NCBI GenBank assembly: GCA_013334225.1
Contig: JAAXXY010000001.1
Span: forward strand, 124,001 to 188,000
From: Chlorobiaceae bacterium
GTDB taxonomy: Bacteria; Bacteroidota; Chlorobiia; Chlorobiales; Chlorobiaceae
Length of the DNA: 64,000 bases
Reading direction: 5' to 3'
The translations under genes were made by a program, and so were the position numbers. Numbering within the stretch: the stretch's first letter is position 1; every line of letters begins with the position of its first letter. Below, piece by piece: positions 44,059 through 53,777 of the stretch. Under the pieces are notes generated by a model. That model saw only the letters and a program-made list of their open reading frames with translations, was not told where the DNA came from and searched no databases.

Positions 44059-44925
44059 TTGAATCCCGGCACAGTAAAAATAGCGCATATATCCGATCTT
44101 CATCTTCTCGGGAAACCGGACCGTCGCCAGCTCAATAATCTTGACAGGATGCTTGACCATTTCAATAACGACGGGTTCGATCATCTTGTGATTTCAGGGG
44201 ATCTCAGCAGCAATGCAGACAAACAGGACTGGGTGAGCGTCCGGGAGAAACTCGAAAAACACGGGCTTTTCCATTGGGAGAAAAGCACTGTCATTGCGGG
44301 CAATCATGATCTTATAAACCTTGAAGAGGAGATGCGCTTCTACAATGCGCTCAATCCGTTTTCCTGGATGAAGGAACAGGCATTCAACCGGAAGCTTGCG
44401 GAATTCAGCATCTATTTTCAGGAACTTGTTACCGGCAGGGAAAAAGGTTCTGCGTCATTTCCCTATATCAAAATATTGCAGTACCCCTCTCTCAGTGTTG
44501 CCATTGCGGTTCTGAACTCGGTTTATCCATGGCATCCTGCCGATAATCCGCTTGGCGCAAGAGGCCTGATCTCAATCGGACAGCTCAGGGCTATGAGCCT
44601 GCCTGATACAGTGAGATCGGTGAAAGATTGCTTCGTGATCGGGTTATGTCATCACGCCTACAAAGTGTATGGCACTGATGCCCTCATCGACCAGGCGTTT
44701 GACTGGACCATGGAAATGAAAAATCGGGAAGAATTTCTGAAAGTGATGAAGCTCATGAATGCCGATGTTGTGCTCCATGGTCATTTTCACCGCTTTCAAT
44801 CCTACAAGGTTAACGGAATTACATTTATAAACGGCGGGTGTTTCCGTTATGACGCAAAGCGGTACAGCAGGCTTGAAATAACAGGAAAAGGGAATTTTAC
44901 ACAGCAGTTCCTCTCACTTGCATAA
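44059..44925 (+). CDS. Metallophosphoesterase
   Basis: 288-residue calcineurin-like phosphoesterase. All metal motifs are visible: HISDLHLLG (about 9-17), VISGDLSSNA (about 44-53), AGNHDLI (about 85) and CHHAYK plus LHGHFHRFQ (about 240). The substrate may be a nucleotide or a lipid-linked phosphate. The only available start in frame is a TTG at 44059, because a stop lies just upstream at 44053; a weak GAG precedes it. The ATG at 44034 lies in another frame. It is divergent from glgP and convergent with the ferritin gene. Confidence 0.85.
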   Translation: MNPGTVKIAHISDLHLLGKPDRRQLNNLDRMLDHFNNDGFDHLVISGDLSSNADKQDWVSVREKLEKHGLFHWEKSTVIAGNHDLINLEEEMRFYNALNPFSWMKEQAFNRKLAEFSIYFQELVTGREKGSASFPYIKILQYPSLSVAIAVLNSVYPWHPADNPLGARGLISIGQLRAMSLPDTVRSVKDCFVIGLCHHAYKVYGTDALIDQAFDWTMEMKNREEFLKVMKLMNADVVLHGHFHRFQSYKVNGITFINGGCFRYDAKRYSRLEITGKGNFTQQFLSLA

Positions 44926-44930
44926 AAAAA

Positions 44931-44967
44931 GCCGGAAGGCATATTTTATATTTTTCTGCCTCCCGAC
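44931..44967. terminator. Weak candidate bidirectional terminator
   Basis: GCCGGAAGGCA (44931-44941) and TGCCTCCCGAC (44957-44967) pair with two mismatches around an AT-rich loop. A-runs flank it on the left. It lies between two convergent genes (phosphoesterase and ferritin) and may stop either transcript. Confidence 0.35.
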
Positions 44968-44993
44968 TGTGACTTCTGCAGTTGACCAGACCT

Positions 44994-45488
44994 TCAATTC
45001 TGACCCCTGCGGGCAAGCTGGCGGTCCATCATGATCAGTGCATGTCCTTTTTCTCCGGCCATTTTCAGCGTTTCAAGAATGCTTGATGCTGCAGCCTCCT
45101 CCTCTACCTGTTCTTCGATGAACCAGTGCAGAAGTACCTGAGCGGCATAATCCTTTTCTTCGAGCGCTGTTTCATACAGTTTGTTGATCAGTACAGTTAT
45201 TTTGCGCTCGTGTTTAAGAACTTCTTCGAACAGTGCAATGGGGGAGTTGAATGCCGCCGGTGGTTGTTCAATAGCCTGCAGTTCAACTTTTCCGCCGCGC
45301 TCATTGACGAATTTGTAGAGTTTCATCGCATGACCCTGTTCTTCCTTTGTCTGGATTTTGAGCCAGTTTGCAAATCCCGGCAGGTTCAGTGATTCCGCAT
45401 AAGCAGCCATAGACAGATAAAGGTACGATGATGAAAATTCATGGTTTATCTGGTCATTGAACGCTTTCTGAAGTTTTTTGCTCACCAT
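44994..45488 (-). CDS. ftnA: Bacterial non-heme ferritin
   Basis: Stores iron as ferric mineral in 24-subunit cages. 164 residues, usual length. The ferroxidase ligands are in place: Glu in [17 protein letters not shown] (about 17), Glu and His in [12 protein letters not shown] (about 50-53), Glu in EEVLKHERK (about 94) and Gln/Glu near [10 protein letters not shown] (about 123-132). No signal peptide, so cytosolic. A second ferritin-like gene lies 77 bases upstream on the same strand. Confidence 0.95.
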   Translation of the reverse strand: MVSKKLQKAFNDQINHEFSSSYLYLSMAAYAESLNLPGFANWLKIQTKEEQGHAMKLYKFVNERGGKVELQAIEQPPAAFNSPIALFEEVLKHERKITVLINKLYETALEEKDYAAQVLLHWFIEEQVEEEAAASSILETLKMAGEKGHALIMMDRQLARRGQN

Positions 45489-45565
45489 TTGATCTTCTCC
45501 CTCTTTTTTCGTCGTACTGTGTTGAACTGTAACTACTTATCGAAATAATCAACGCTACTGCAATC

Positions 45566-46048
45566 CTATTCGTTTCCTCCGGAAATATTATTCTGTTTCA
45601 TGTATTCACGTATCCTTTCGGCATGGTCGCGGTCTTCCTGGTTCAGTTGTTTGAAAATATTTGCCGAATAGGAGCTTGCAGGGCTGTCAAGAAATTCCTG
45701 AAAGTGGGATTCTCCTGCAGAAAGTTCGAGATCAAGGGCGGTTTTGAATGCGGTATACCTTGCAGGAGGGGTTTCCGAAAAACGGGTGATCAGCTCCGAT
45801 ATTTTTGAGTTTGCATTGACAAGGGACTGTAGGTCCTGAGCAAGAAGGTTTTCAGGGAAGAACGCCAGTGGTTGCGGCTGCTTTTTTTCCTGCTGCAGCA
45901 GGGCTGCATGACCTCGTTCCTCCATGGCGAGCTGCCACCAGAAATCCTCATCTTCCGAAAAACAGTCGTGAAGGACCGTATAGAGTTTTGCGAGGTTCAG
46001 TTCAAGTTTTATGGATTCGTCGAGATGATTCTGGAGTGTTTCGGTCAT
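45566..46048 (-). CDS. Ferritin-like diiron protein (rubrerythrin-related)
   Basis: 160 residues, all helical, with a four-helix-bundle diiron pattern: Glu in IKLELNLAKLY, Glu-His in MEERGHAALL, Glu in LDLELSAGESHFQEFL and Glu-His region in QEDRDHAERIREYM. It resembles rubrerythrin-type or DUF-type ferritin-like proteins without a rubredoxin domain. Likely role in peroxide or oxygen protection or iron handling in an anaerobe. It is not a plain ferritin. It is just upstream of the ferritin gene on the same strand. Confidence 0.8.
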   Translation of the reverse strand: MTETLQNHLDESIKLELNLAKLYTVLHDCFSEDEDFWWQLAMEERGHAALLQQEKKQPQPLAFFPENLLAQDLQSLVNANSKISELITRFSETPPARYTAFKTALDLELSAGESHFQEFLDSPASSYSANIFKQLNQEDRDHAERIREYMKQNNISGGNE

Positions 46049-46209
46049 TGTCGGTACATTTATTTTTAAGGTCGTTCTTTTTCCGGTTATGCAGTTTATT
46101 GAAACGGCATGATCTTTTTGAATTTTGCATTGAATATAACGATGATGTCATTCCCGGGGTTTCATTTTTTTGTTCTTTTGCCATTATCCCGTAAAGCAAT
46201 TGATATTCG

Positions 46210-46713
46210 GTGCCATCTCATCAACTGTTTCTTTTCGTGAGTGTTTTACTTGAAAAAATTGTATCCGGCGGACAGACAGGTGCAGACCGTGCGGCTCTCG
46301 ATGCTGCGATAGCCTTCGGGATCGAACATGGAGGGTGGTGTCCACGAGGGCGCAGAGCGGAGGACGGGTCCATACCTCTGCGTTATCATCTTACTGAGAC
46401 TCCGCGGAAGGAATACCGTCAGAGAACCGCCTGGAACGTGAGGGATTCGGATGGCACGCTGCTTCTTGTGCGCAGAAAAATCAAGGGCGGAACCCGCTAT
46501 ACGCTGCAGTGTATCGAAGAGGCTGGTCGCCCTTTTCTTGCAGTCAATCCGGACCAGGGCGCTGGAACGGCCGATGTGCTGCAATGGCTTGAAAAAAATT
46601 CTATAAGGGTGCTCAACATAGCCGGGCCGAGAGCAAGCTCGGATCAAGCTGTTTATCATTCATCGAGGATCTTTCTCGATGTACTTTTCTCAGTTGTTTC
46701 CGGGCAGCGATAG
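46210..46713 (+). CDS. Putative molybdenum-carrier-like protein (PF12694)
   Basis: About 158-167 residues. EKIVSGGQTGADRAALDAA near the start is the signature of the MoCo-carrier/DprA-like Rossmann family, and WCPRGRRAEDGSIPLRYHL follows. The family resembles cofactor-binding carriers, but bona fide activity is not proven for most members. The start is uncertain: GTG at 46210 or GTG at 46237 with no clear ribosome binding site for either. It is divergent from the ferritin-like gene and convergent with carB. Confidence 0.8.
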   Translation: MPSHQLFLFVSVLLEKIVSGGQTGADRAALDAAIAFGIEHGGWCPRGRRAEDGSIPLRYHLTETPRKEYRQRTAWNVRDSDGTLLLVRRKIKGGTRYTLQCIEEAGRPFLAVNPDQGAGTADVLQWLEKNSIRVLNIAGPRASSDQAVYHSSRIFLDVLFSVVSGQR

Positions 46714-46737
46714 GATCCTTTCGGGGGATACCGCATT

Positions 46738-48594
46738 TTATTTGTTGCGGTAGACGGCGTATTCCTGCAGGCTTTTCACGCCGAACTCCTGGTGGCGGAT
46801 GCAGTCAATTGCCTGAACCGATGCCTCTGCTGCCTCGATGGTGGTGACGAAAGGCACGTTGCTCAGCACCGACGCGGCTCCGATGGCTTCTTCGTCGTGC
46901 AGGGCCTTTTCCCCCCTCGGTGTATTGATTACGAAGTTGATCTTGCCGTGCTTGATGATATCGAAGATGTTAGGTCTGCCCTCTTCGCCTACCTTGAAGA
47001 CCTTCTTGCACTCGATGCCGTTTTCCGTGAGGAACTGATGTGTTCCTGCCGTTGCGATCAGGTCGAAATCCATTCGGTAAAGTGCCCGGGCGATTTCGAT
47101 GATGCGCTGGTTCTTGTCCTGGTCGTTAACGCTGATGAAGATCGAGCCGGAAAGAGGCAGTTGCATGTTTGCAGCCTGGTATGCCTTTGCGAAAGCTTCG
47201 GGGAACTCGTTGGCAAGGCTCATCGCTTCACCGGTCGAACGCATTTCAGGGCCGAGGTAAACCCCGGATTTGATGAATTTCGAGAACGGGAAAACCGGTT
47301 CCTTGATGGCCATATGTTTCAGGCCGAGTTCGTCGCAGTCCTTCAGGTCGTATTCCCTGCGAAGCAGGCTGAGCTTTTCGCCGAGCATGACTCGGGTTGC
47401 GATTTTTACGACAGGGATTGCGGTAGCCTTACCGACGAAAGGTACGGTGCGGCTTGCCCTCGGGTTTACCTCGATCACGAAGACGGTTTCGTTCTGGACG
47501 GCATACTGGACGTTCATCAGACCTACAACTTCCAGATTTGCCGCGAGCTTTCGTGTATATTCCTTCATGGCGGCGATCGCCTTCGGACTGATGTTGTGGT
47601 AGGGCAGGATCGATGTCGAATCGCCGCTGTGTATGCCGGCAGCCTCGACATGCTGCATAATGCCGCTGATGACGCAATCGGTGCTGTCCGCGATGGCGTC
47701 GATGTCGAATTCCACTGCTGTTTCGAGGAAGCGGTCTATCAGGAGCGGATACTTTTCAGAGATGAAAAGAGCCTGGTCTACATATTCCCTCAGTGAGTCG
47801 TCGTTGTATATGATTTTCATGGCCCTTCCGCCGAGGACATAGCTTGGCCTGACGAGGGCTGGATAGCCGATCCGTCGTGTAATGACCTGTGCCTCCTCGA
47901 AGCTGATGGCTGTACCGTAATCAGGATGCGGAATGTCGAGTTTTTCGAGGAGCGCTCCGAATTTTTTACGGTCTTCAGCAAGGTCGATACCTTTGGATGA
48001 TGTGCCGAGGATGGTGACACCCGCTTCATGAAGCTTCGTGGAAAGTTTCAGAGGAGTCTGGCCGCCGAAGCTCACAATAACCCCAAGCGGTTTTTCATGC
48101 TCGATGATGCGGAGGGTGTCTTCTATGGTAAGCGGTTCGAAATACAGTTTGTCAGCTATATCGTAGTCCGTCGAGACGGTTTCGGGGTTGCAGTTGACCA
48201 TGATGGTTTCATAACCGGCCTCCTTCAGTGCGAAGACCGCCTGGACGCAGCAGTAATCGAACTCTATCCCCTGACCGATACGGTTGGGACCGCCGCCGAG
48301 GATAATGACTTTCTGTCGGTCGGATGAAACCGATTCGTTTTCATCTCCGTAAGTGGAGTAGTGGTATGGCGTTTTGGCATCGAACTCGGCAGCGCAGGTG
48401 TCAACGGTCTTGAAAACGGATTCGATACCGTAATGTTTTCTCAGCGCCCGTATAGCCGGTTCAGAGGTTTTGAAAATATTTGCAAGCTGAAAGTCGGAAA
48501 AACCGTTTTGTTTAGCTTTCAGCAGCTTGTCTTTCGGGAAGATCCGGGAAAGGTTTATAACCTCCTGTGTCGGTTCGGAAGCTTGTATGGTCAT
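46738..48594 (-). CDS. carB: Carbamoyl phosphate synthase large subunit, C-terminal half
   Basis: Forms carbamoyl phosphate for pyrimidines and arginine. This 618-residue gene is only the C-terminal half of the usual 1070-residue CarB. It begins with part of the oligomerisation domain (1-80). The carbamate-kinase-like ATP-grasp follows (ILGGGPNRIGQGIEFDYCC; NCNPETVSTDYDIADKLYFE; FVIEVNPRASRTVPFVGKAT), and the MGS-like allosteric domain ends it (IATAGTHQFLTENG; INTPRGEKALHDEE). The N-terminal half is not adjacent on either side, so the subunit is encoded in two separate genes, as in some Chlorobi, Aquifex and methanogens. Confidence 0.93.
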   Translation of the reverse strand: MTIQASEPTQEVINLSRIFPKDKLLKAKQNGFSDFQLANIFKTSEPAIRALRKHYGIESVFKTVDTCAAEFDAKTPYHYSTYGDENESVSSDRQKVIILGGGPNRIGQGIEFDYCCVQAVFALKEAGYETIMVNCNPETVSTDYDIADKLYFEPLTIEDTLRIIEHEKPLGVIVSFGGQTPLKLSTKLHEAGVTILGTSSKGIDLAEDRKKFGALLEKLDIPHPDYGTAISFEEAQVITRRIGYPALVRPSYVLGGRAMKIIYNDDSLREYVDQALFISEKYPLLIDRFLETAVEFDIDAIADSTDCVISGIMQHVEAAGIHSGDSTSILPYHNISPKAIAAMKEYTRKLAANLEVVGLMNVQYAVQNETVFVIEVNPRASRTVPFVGKATAIPVVKIATRVMLGEKLSLLRREYDLKDCDELGLKHMAIKEPVFPFSKFIKSGVYLGPEMRSTGEAMSLANEFPEAFAKAYQAANMQLPLSGSIFISVNDQDKNQRIIEIARALYRMDFDLIATAGTHQFLTENGIECKKVFKVGEEGRPNIFDIIKHGKINFVINTPRGEKALHDEEAIGAASVLSNVPFVTTIEAAEASVQAIDCIRHQEFGVKSLQEYAVYRNK

Positions 48595-48851
48595 GCGGTC
48601 TCGGTTGTTTTGTAGCGTCAGGATACAGCGTAATCAAAAGTAACGATTCACTGTCTCATATAAAAAACGCTGCATAATACAAAAATGCCGGTGCTTCTCA
48701 AAGCTTCCGTATTTCTGATGCCGCAACGCAAAGGGTGGTCCTGGAAAATTTAAAAAAGAGCTGCCCGGCCGGTCATCGGAAAAGGATCGGGATTTTTATT
48801 ACATTACATTTTTTCGTGTAATTTCGTTTACGAAAAACAGGGTTACAAGGT

Positions 48852-50135
48852 ATGGACAAAATGCATTTCGACAGTATCGAGTCTGCTCTTGAAGATATCA
48901 AGGCCGGAAAGCTGGTGATCGTTGTTGACGATGAGGACCGGGAGGATGAAGGGGATTTCATCGCTGCAGCGGAAAAGGCGACGACAGAAATGGTGAACTT
49001 CATAACAAAGGAGGCTCGCGGTCTGCTTTGTGTGGCTGTTACCATGAATCGCGCCAGAGAACTCCAGCTCGATCCGATGGTTCAGAAAAACACCTCCCAG
49101 CATGAAACGAACTTTACGGTTTCAGTCGATGCCATCGCTGAAGGCGTGACAACAGGTATTTCCGTCTATGACCGGACCATGACGATAAAAATGCTTGGGG
49201 ATCTTTATTCAAAAGCCGATGATTTTTCCCGTCCCGGTCACATTTTTCCCCTGAGGGCGATGGATGGCGGGGTTCTCAGGCGAGTCGGCCATACCGAAGC
49301 CGCAGTTGACCTTGCCCGGCTCGCAGGCTGTACTCCGGTTGGTCTGCTCTGCGAGATCCTGCATGACGACGGAAGCATGGCAAGGCTGCCCGAACTGATC
49401 AAGCTCAAGGAAAAATTCGGATTGAAACTTATTACCATCAAATCTCTCGTAGCCTACCAGATGCAGCGCAACAAGCTCATTCAACGTGCCGTTGAATCAA
49501 AGTTGCCGACTGTATACGGTGAATTCAGGCTGATCGCATATGAATCGTTTATCGACCATCAGAACCACATGGCGATTGTCAAAGGGGATGTCGGTACCGA
49601 TGAACCTGTACTTGTGAGGGTGCATTCCCAGTGTGCCACGGGCGATACTTTCGCATCTCTGCGCTGTGACTGCGGCAACCAGCTCGCTTCCGCACTTTCA
49701 ATGATTGAAAAGGAAGGAAGGGGCGTGCTCGTTTACCTGATGCAGGAGGGTAGAGGCATTGGTCTTATCAACAAACTGAAAGCCTACAATCTTCAGGATG
49801 AAGGGTTGGATACCGTGGAGGCTAACGAAAAACTCGGTTTCAAGGCAGACCTGAGGGATTACGGTATCGGAGCGCAGATACTCAAGGACCTTGGCGTCAG
49901 GAAAATGAAGCTCTTGACCAACAACCCGAAAAAAGTGGTCGGTCTTGAAGGCTACGGTCTCGAAATCGTCGAAAGGATAGGCCTCGAGATTGCTCCGAAC
50001 CCGATCAATCAGGTATATCTCGATACGAAGCGTGACAAGCTCGGTCATATCATAAGCCATGCATGCGGCAATGAAAGCAGTTATTTCGAGCAGCTTGCCG
50101 ATGAAAAGTTAAGGAACAAACCCAACAACCCGTAA
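48852..50135 (+). CDS. ribBA: Bifunctional 3,4-dihydroxy-2-butanone 4-phosphate synthase / GTP cyclohydrolase II
   Basis: Supplies both precursors of riboflavin. 427 residues. The RibB domain spans about 1-205 with the metal/substrate motif [11 protein letters not shown] (about 25-35). The RibA domain follows with [20 protein letters not shown] (about 257-276), whose Cys residues bind zinc, and [16 protein letters not shown] lies before the ATG. I looked for an FMN riboswitch in the 257 bases upstream and saw none of its conserved boxes. It is divergent from carB, and glyA follows 27 bases later. Confidence 0.96.
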   Translation: MDKMHFDSIESALEDIKAGKLVIVVDDEDREDEGDFIAAAEKATTEMVNFITKEARGLLCVAVTMNRARELQLDPMVQKNTSQHETNFTVSVDAIAEGVTTGISVYDRTMTIKMLGDLYSKADDFSRPGHIFPLRAMDGGVLRRVGHTEAAVDLARLAGCTPVGLLCEILHDDGSMARLPELIKLKEKFGLKLITIKSLVAYQMQRNKLIQRAVESKLPTVYGEFRLIAYESFIDHQNHMAIVKGDVGTDEPVLVRVHSQCATGDTFASLRCDCGNQLASALSMIEKEGRGVLVYLMQEGRGIGLINKLKAYNLQDEGLDTVEANEKLGFKADLRDYGIGAQILKDLGVRKMKLLTNNPKKVVGLEGYGLEIVERIGLEIAPNPINQVYLDTKRDKLGHIISHACGNESSYFEQLADEKLRNKPNNP

Positions 50136-50162
50136 ACTTCCGAAAGGAAAAGGATAGAGATA

Positions 50163-51479
50163 ATGGACACCGACATCCTCAAATTGCAGGATAAAGAGGT
50201 TTTTGATTCGATTGCAAGTGAAGCGAAGAGGCAGAACGAGACGCTTGAGCTGATCGCTTCCGAGAATTTTACGAGCCGTGCGGTCATGCAGGCTGCCGGA
50301 TCAGTAATGACCAACAAATATGCCGAAGGATATCCAGGCAAGCGCTATTACGGCGGTTGCGAATATGTCGATATTGCAGAAAACCTCGCCAGGGATCGTG
50401 CCAAAAAGCTTTTCAACTGCGAGTATGTCAATGTGCAGCCTCATTCCGGTTCGAGCGCCAACATGGCGGTCCTGTTCTCGGTACTGAAACCAGGAGACCC
50501 CATCATGGGCCTCGATCTTTCCCACGGCGGTCATCTGACCCACGGCAGCCCGGTGAACTTTTCCGGTCAGCTTTTCCAGGCGCATTCCTACGGTGTAGAC
50601 CGGGAGACCGGATGCATCGATATGAACAAGGTCGAAGAGATGGCAACTGCGGTGAAGCCCAAGCTTATCATTACCGGTGCCAGCGCCTATTCCCAGGGTT
50701 TCGACCTGAAGGCTTTCAGGGCCATCGCTGACAAGGTTGGCGCCCTGCTCATGGCCGACATCGCACATCCTGCCGGTCTCATCGCTGCCGGTCTCATAGG
50801 AGATCCAATGCCGTACTGCCATTTTGTCACCACGACGACTCACAAAACTCTTCGCGGTCCGAGAGGCGGCATGATCATGATGGGCCAGGATTTCGAGAAC
50901 CCGCTTGGACTGACCATAAAAACCAAGACCGGCTCGCGCGTGAAGATGATGTCAGAGGTTATGGACGCTGAAGTCATGCCCGGTATCCAGGGGGGCCCGC
51001 TCATGCACATCATCGCCGCCAAGGCGGTTGCGTTCGGTGAAGCTCTCCGGCCGGAATTCAGGGAGTATGCTCAGCAGATCAGGAAGAATGCTGCCAGGAT
51101 GTGCGAAAAATTCCTCGAACTTGGTTACAACATCGTGAGCGGCGGGACGAAAAACCACCTCATGCTGCTCGATCTCCGGAACAAGAACGTTACCGGCAAG
51201 GCTGCTGAAAACCTGCTTCATACCGCAGGCATAACGGTTAACAAGAACATGGTGCCGTTCGACGACAAGTCGCCGTTCGTGACGAGCGGTATCCGTATCG
51301 GCACTCCTGCAATGACGACGAGGGGAATGAACGAGGACGACAGTGCCCTTATCGCGGAACTGATCGACAGAGTGATCACTTTTGCAGAAAAACCAGAAAG
51401 AGAAACGATCTGCAGGAATGTCAGAGAGGAAATCAAATCGCTCTGCCTGCGCTATCCGATCGAAGGTTACACCGTTTGA
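50163..51479 (+). CDS. glyA: Serine hydroxymethyltransferase
   Basis: PLP enzyme interconverting serine and glycine with tetrahydrofolate, the main source of one-carbon units. 438 residues. [15 protein letters not shown] and YGGCEYVD lie near the N-terminus. The PLP Lys is in [17 protein letters not shown] (about 226-242). The C-terminal domain is complete. It follows ribBA by 27 bases and ends at the terminator at 51504. It feeds methylene-THF to the folate pool that MetH uses. Confidence 0.97.
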   Translation: MDTDILKLQDKEVFDSIASEAKRQNETLELIASENFTSRAVMQAAGSVMTNKYAEGYPGKRYYGGCEYVDIAENLARDRAKKLFNCEYVNVQPHSGSSANMAVLFSVLKPGDPIMGLDLSHGGHLTHGSPVNFSGQLFQAHSYGVDRETGCIDMNKVEEMATAVKPKLIITGASAYSQGFDLKAFRAIADKVGALLMADIAHPAGLIAAGLIGDPMPYCHFVTTTTHKTLRGPRGGMIMMGQDFENPLGLTIKTKTGSRVKMMSEVMDAEVMPGIQGGPLMHIIAAKAVAFGEALRPEFREYAQQIRKNAARMCEKFLELGYNIVSGGTKNHLMLLDLRNKNVTGKAAENLLHTAGITVNKNMVPFDDKSPFVTSGIRIGTPAMTTRGMNEDDSALIAELIDRVITFAEKPERETICRNVREEIKSLCLRYPIEGYTV

Positions 51480-51503
51480 ACCAGACTAAAATGACAGTAA
51501 CCA

Positions 51504-51546
51504 CAGAAGCCTCCAGCCGGTTCTCCGGGGGAGGCTTCCTGTTTTT
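51504..51546 (+). terminator. Terminator after glyA
   Basis: GAAGCCTCC (51506-51514) pairs with GGAGGCTTC (51530-51538) perfectly over 9 bp, followed by CTGTTTTTC. It lies 26 bases after the glyA stop. Confidence 0.85.
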
Positions 51547-51584
51547 CACATGGAGGGATGAAGGTGATGTACAGACCGGACTGA

Positions 51585-53480
51585 TCAGCAGTTTGCCAGT
51601 ATATGACTGATCATCTGCTGCAGATCGGATGTTGTCTTGATAATCCTCTCGTCGAGGAGTTTCTTTTCTTTCATCAGTTCGATTTCCCGGTCTGAATCGC
51701 TTTCCAGACGGATGTTTTCCATAAGAATGTTTTTTTCCCTCCGAAGAGGTTCGAGAATCAGGTTTTTGAAGGCATCGAGGAACATGGTGAGGCATCGCTT
51801 TGCCTGTTCAGTATTGACATTGGACTTTTCCTGCCACCGGCGGCTTACCGGCTGATCGATCAGCAGTCCGGATGCCAGGTACCTTGCTTCAGGAGTATGG
51901 AACATAGACAGTTCAGTGACGATGTCGATTCTTTCATCGGGCCTGTCGGCTATACTGTTGTACCTGTTTATCATGTAACTGAAAATTTCCTGGGCCTCTC
52001 TGTTTTCCAATTTGAGCATTTCTTCGTGCGATGCAGCGAATTCGAGCACGGTGTTGCCGTAACGGGTGCTTTCAAGCAACGCTTTCAGGAATGTTCTCTC
52101 CAGTACCGAAAGTTCCTGTTTCTGCTTCAGCTGAACATGCTCTTCTTTCCGGGTTTCAGTCACTTTGTTTCTTTTGTTTTCCTGCATGCCTTCACGGCTG
52201 ATAATTTCATGAAGAGCATGGATACTGATGCCGAGTTTTTCCGACAGTTCCTGCAGATAGAGCTCCCGCTCGATATGATCGCGAATCAGGGAGAGAGAGT
52301 GCGCGATCGATCTTATGGCCTTTGACTTTTCTTCCGTCCGGTCCAGGAGTCCTGCTTCGCGGAAAACGCGGACCTGATAATCGAGAAACGGGACACGGTT
52401 TTCCGTCGAATACCGGAGGAACCGTTCACTGCCTTCACGGTGGATAAAACTGTCTGGATCGTCATCCGGGGGAAGCGTGACAACGTAAGGGATAATGCCC
52501 TCCGAAAGCAGGATATCGATACCCGTCATCATGGATTTTTTTCCGGCAGGGTCGCCGTCATAGATGAACAGGACCGTGCCGGTATATCGTTTCAGTATCT
52601 TTGCCTGGTACCGGGTAAGCGAAGTGCCGCATGATGCGACCGCATTGGTGATGCCTGCCTGGTGCAGGGCGAGAACATCCATATACCCTTCGACGAGAAT
52701 GGCCGCTTCCGCTTTGCGTATCTCATTTTTTGCGGCATGAAGGCCGTACAGCAGTTTCGATTTTTCGAACATCCTGCTTTCCGGCGAGTTCAGGTATTTT
52801 GGCACCTGCGGATCCAGAAGAAGTGTCCTGCCGCCGAAACCTACAACCTGCCCTCCAACTGAAAAAATCGGAAAGATTACCCTGTTGCGGAACGTGTCGT
52901 ACCAGGAATTTCGCTGTTTGTTATGCGTGACCAGCCCGAGATCCTGAAGGTGTTGTTTTGGAATTCCGGCTTTTTCTGCAGCACGAAGCAGCAGTTCCCA
53001 CCCTTCCGGTGCATAGCCGAGCCCGAAATTTCTGATAGTTTTTTCAGAAAGCCCTCGCTTTTCAGCGAAATAGTCAGATCCTCTCTTTCCCTCCGGTCCC
53101 TGAAGTACTCCATGATAGAATTTCGCTGTCCATCGGAGGGTATCAGTCCAGCTTTCTTCATGTTCAGACAACTTTTCTTTTTTTTCGGTAAACCGGCTGA
53201 TGTCGATGCCTGAACGTTTTGCAACCAGTTCAACCGCTTCAGGAAAAGAGACCCTTTCCATTTCCATGACAAAAGAAAAGACATTACCGCCTTTACCGGT
53301 AGAGAAGCATTTGTATATCTGTTTTTCAGGCGAAACCACGAATGACGGAGTTTTTTCCTTCGTGAACGGCGATAGCGCCTTGTAATTGCGACCGGCAGGC
53401 TGAAGTGATATATAGTCGGAAATGATATCGACAATATCGGCCGCCTGGCGTATTTCTTCAATTGCTGAGGCCGGGATCAT
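51585..53480 (-). CDS. dnaG: DNA primase
   Basis: Synthesises RNA primers at the replication fork. 631 residues with the N-terminal domain, TOPRIM core (AILVEGYMDVLALHQAGI and VLFIYDGDPAGKKS) and a C-terminal helicase-interaction domain. Unusually, the CHC2 zinc ligands are mostly gone: the usual GLCPFHxEKTPSF reads ALSPFTKEKTPSFVVSPEKQ and the usual CFGCG reads CFSTG, so three of four ligands are replaced and one Cys remains. The rest of the motif is well conserved, so the loss is probably a lineage feature and not decay. The start ATG at 53480 gives MIPASAIEEIRQAADIV. Confidence 0.96.
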   Translation of the reverse strand: MIPASAIEEIRQAADIVDIISDYISLQPAGRNYKALSPFTKEKTPSFVVSPEKQIYKCFSTGKGGNVFSFVMEMERVSFPEAVELVAKRSGIDISRFTEKKEKLSEHEESWTDTLRWTAKFYHGVLQGPEGKRGSDYFAEKRGLSEKTIRNFGLGYAPEGWELLLRAAEKAGIPKQHLQDLGLVTHNKQRNSWYDTFRNRVIFPIFSVGGQVVGFGGRTLLLDPQVPKYLNSPESRMFEKSKLLYGLHAAKNEIRKAEAAILVEGYMDVLALHQAGITNAVASCGTSLTRYQAKILKRYTGTVLFIYDGDPAGKKSMMTGIDILLSEGIIPYVVTLPPDDDPDSFIHREGSERFLRYSTENRVPFLDYQVRVFREAGLLDRTEEKSKAIRSIAHSLSLIRDHIERELYLQELSEKLGISIHALHEIISREGMQENKRNKVTETRKEEHVQLKQKQELSVLERTFLKALLESTRYGNTVLEFAASHEEMLKLENREAQEIFSYMINRYNSIADRPDERIDIVTELSMFHTPEARYLASGLLIDQPVSRRWQEKSNVNTEQAKRCLTMFLDAFKNLILEPLRREKNILMENIRLESDSDREIELMKEKKLLDERIIKTTSDLQQMISHILANC

Positions 53481-53777
53481 GGTAAGGATTTTCTGATGCG
53501 ATAATCATGTTTAAATACGTCTGATTTTTGTCCTGAATCGATTGCTGTTGAGAAATCACAAGCTTATTTACTAAATTGGCACCTAATAGTTTCGTTGTTT
53601 TTTTTGTTGTTTTGCAATCAAGAGTTCTGTGAGGAATACACCGCATGTCTTCAATTTTTTTACTGGAACTGGTGAAGTTTTTCTTTATTGTAAAAAATGG
53701 GCTTGAGTATAGCAATTTGCAATAAGAAAGATGAGGATAAAGGTGATCTTCCAGGCACTTAAAACAAATTACCATCT
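53481..53777. other. Divergent intergenic region, dnaG to exbB
   Basis: No credible gene in 297 bases; a short minus-strand frame covering it has no protein-like pattern and overlaps the dnaG start. It should contain the divergent promoters of dnaG and the TonB operon. I did not find the TTTG / TAnnTTTG pair here with proper spacing. Confidence 0.5.

Noticed and set aside
46792-47796. 334-residue plus-strand frame antisense to carB
   Set aside because: Entirely within carB, no motif and no ribosome binding site.
48595-48851. FMN riboswitch ahead of ribBA
   Set aside because: The conserved boxes of the RFN element are not found in the 257 bases upstream.
53458-53775. 105-residue minus-strand frame before dnaG
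   Set aside because: Composition follows AT-rich noncoding DNA (many Lys, Ser, Thr), it overlaps the dnaG start and no motif is visible.
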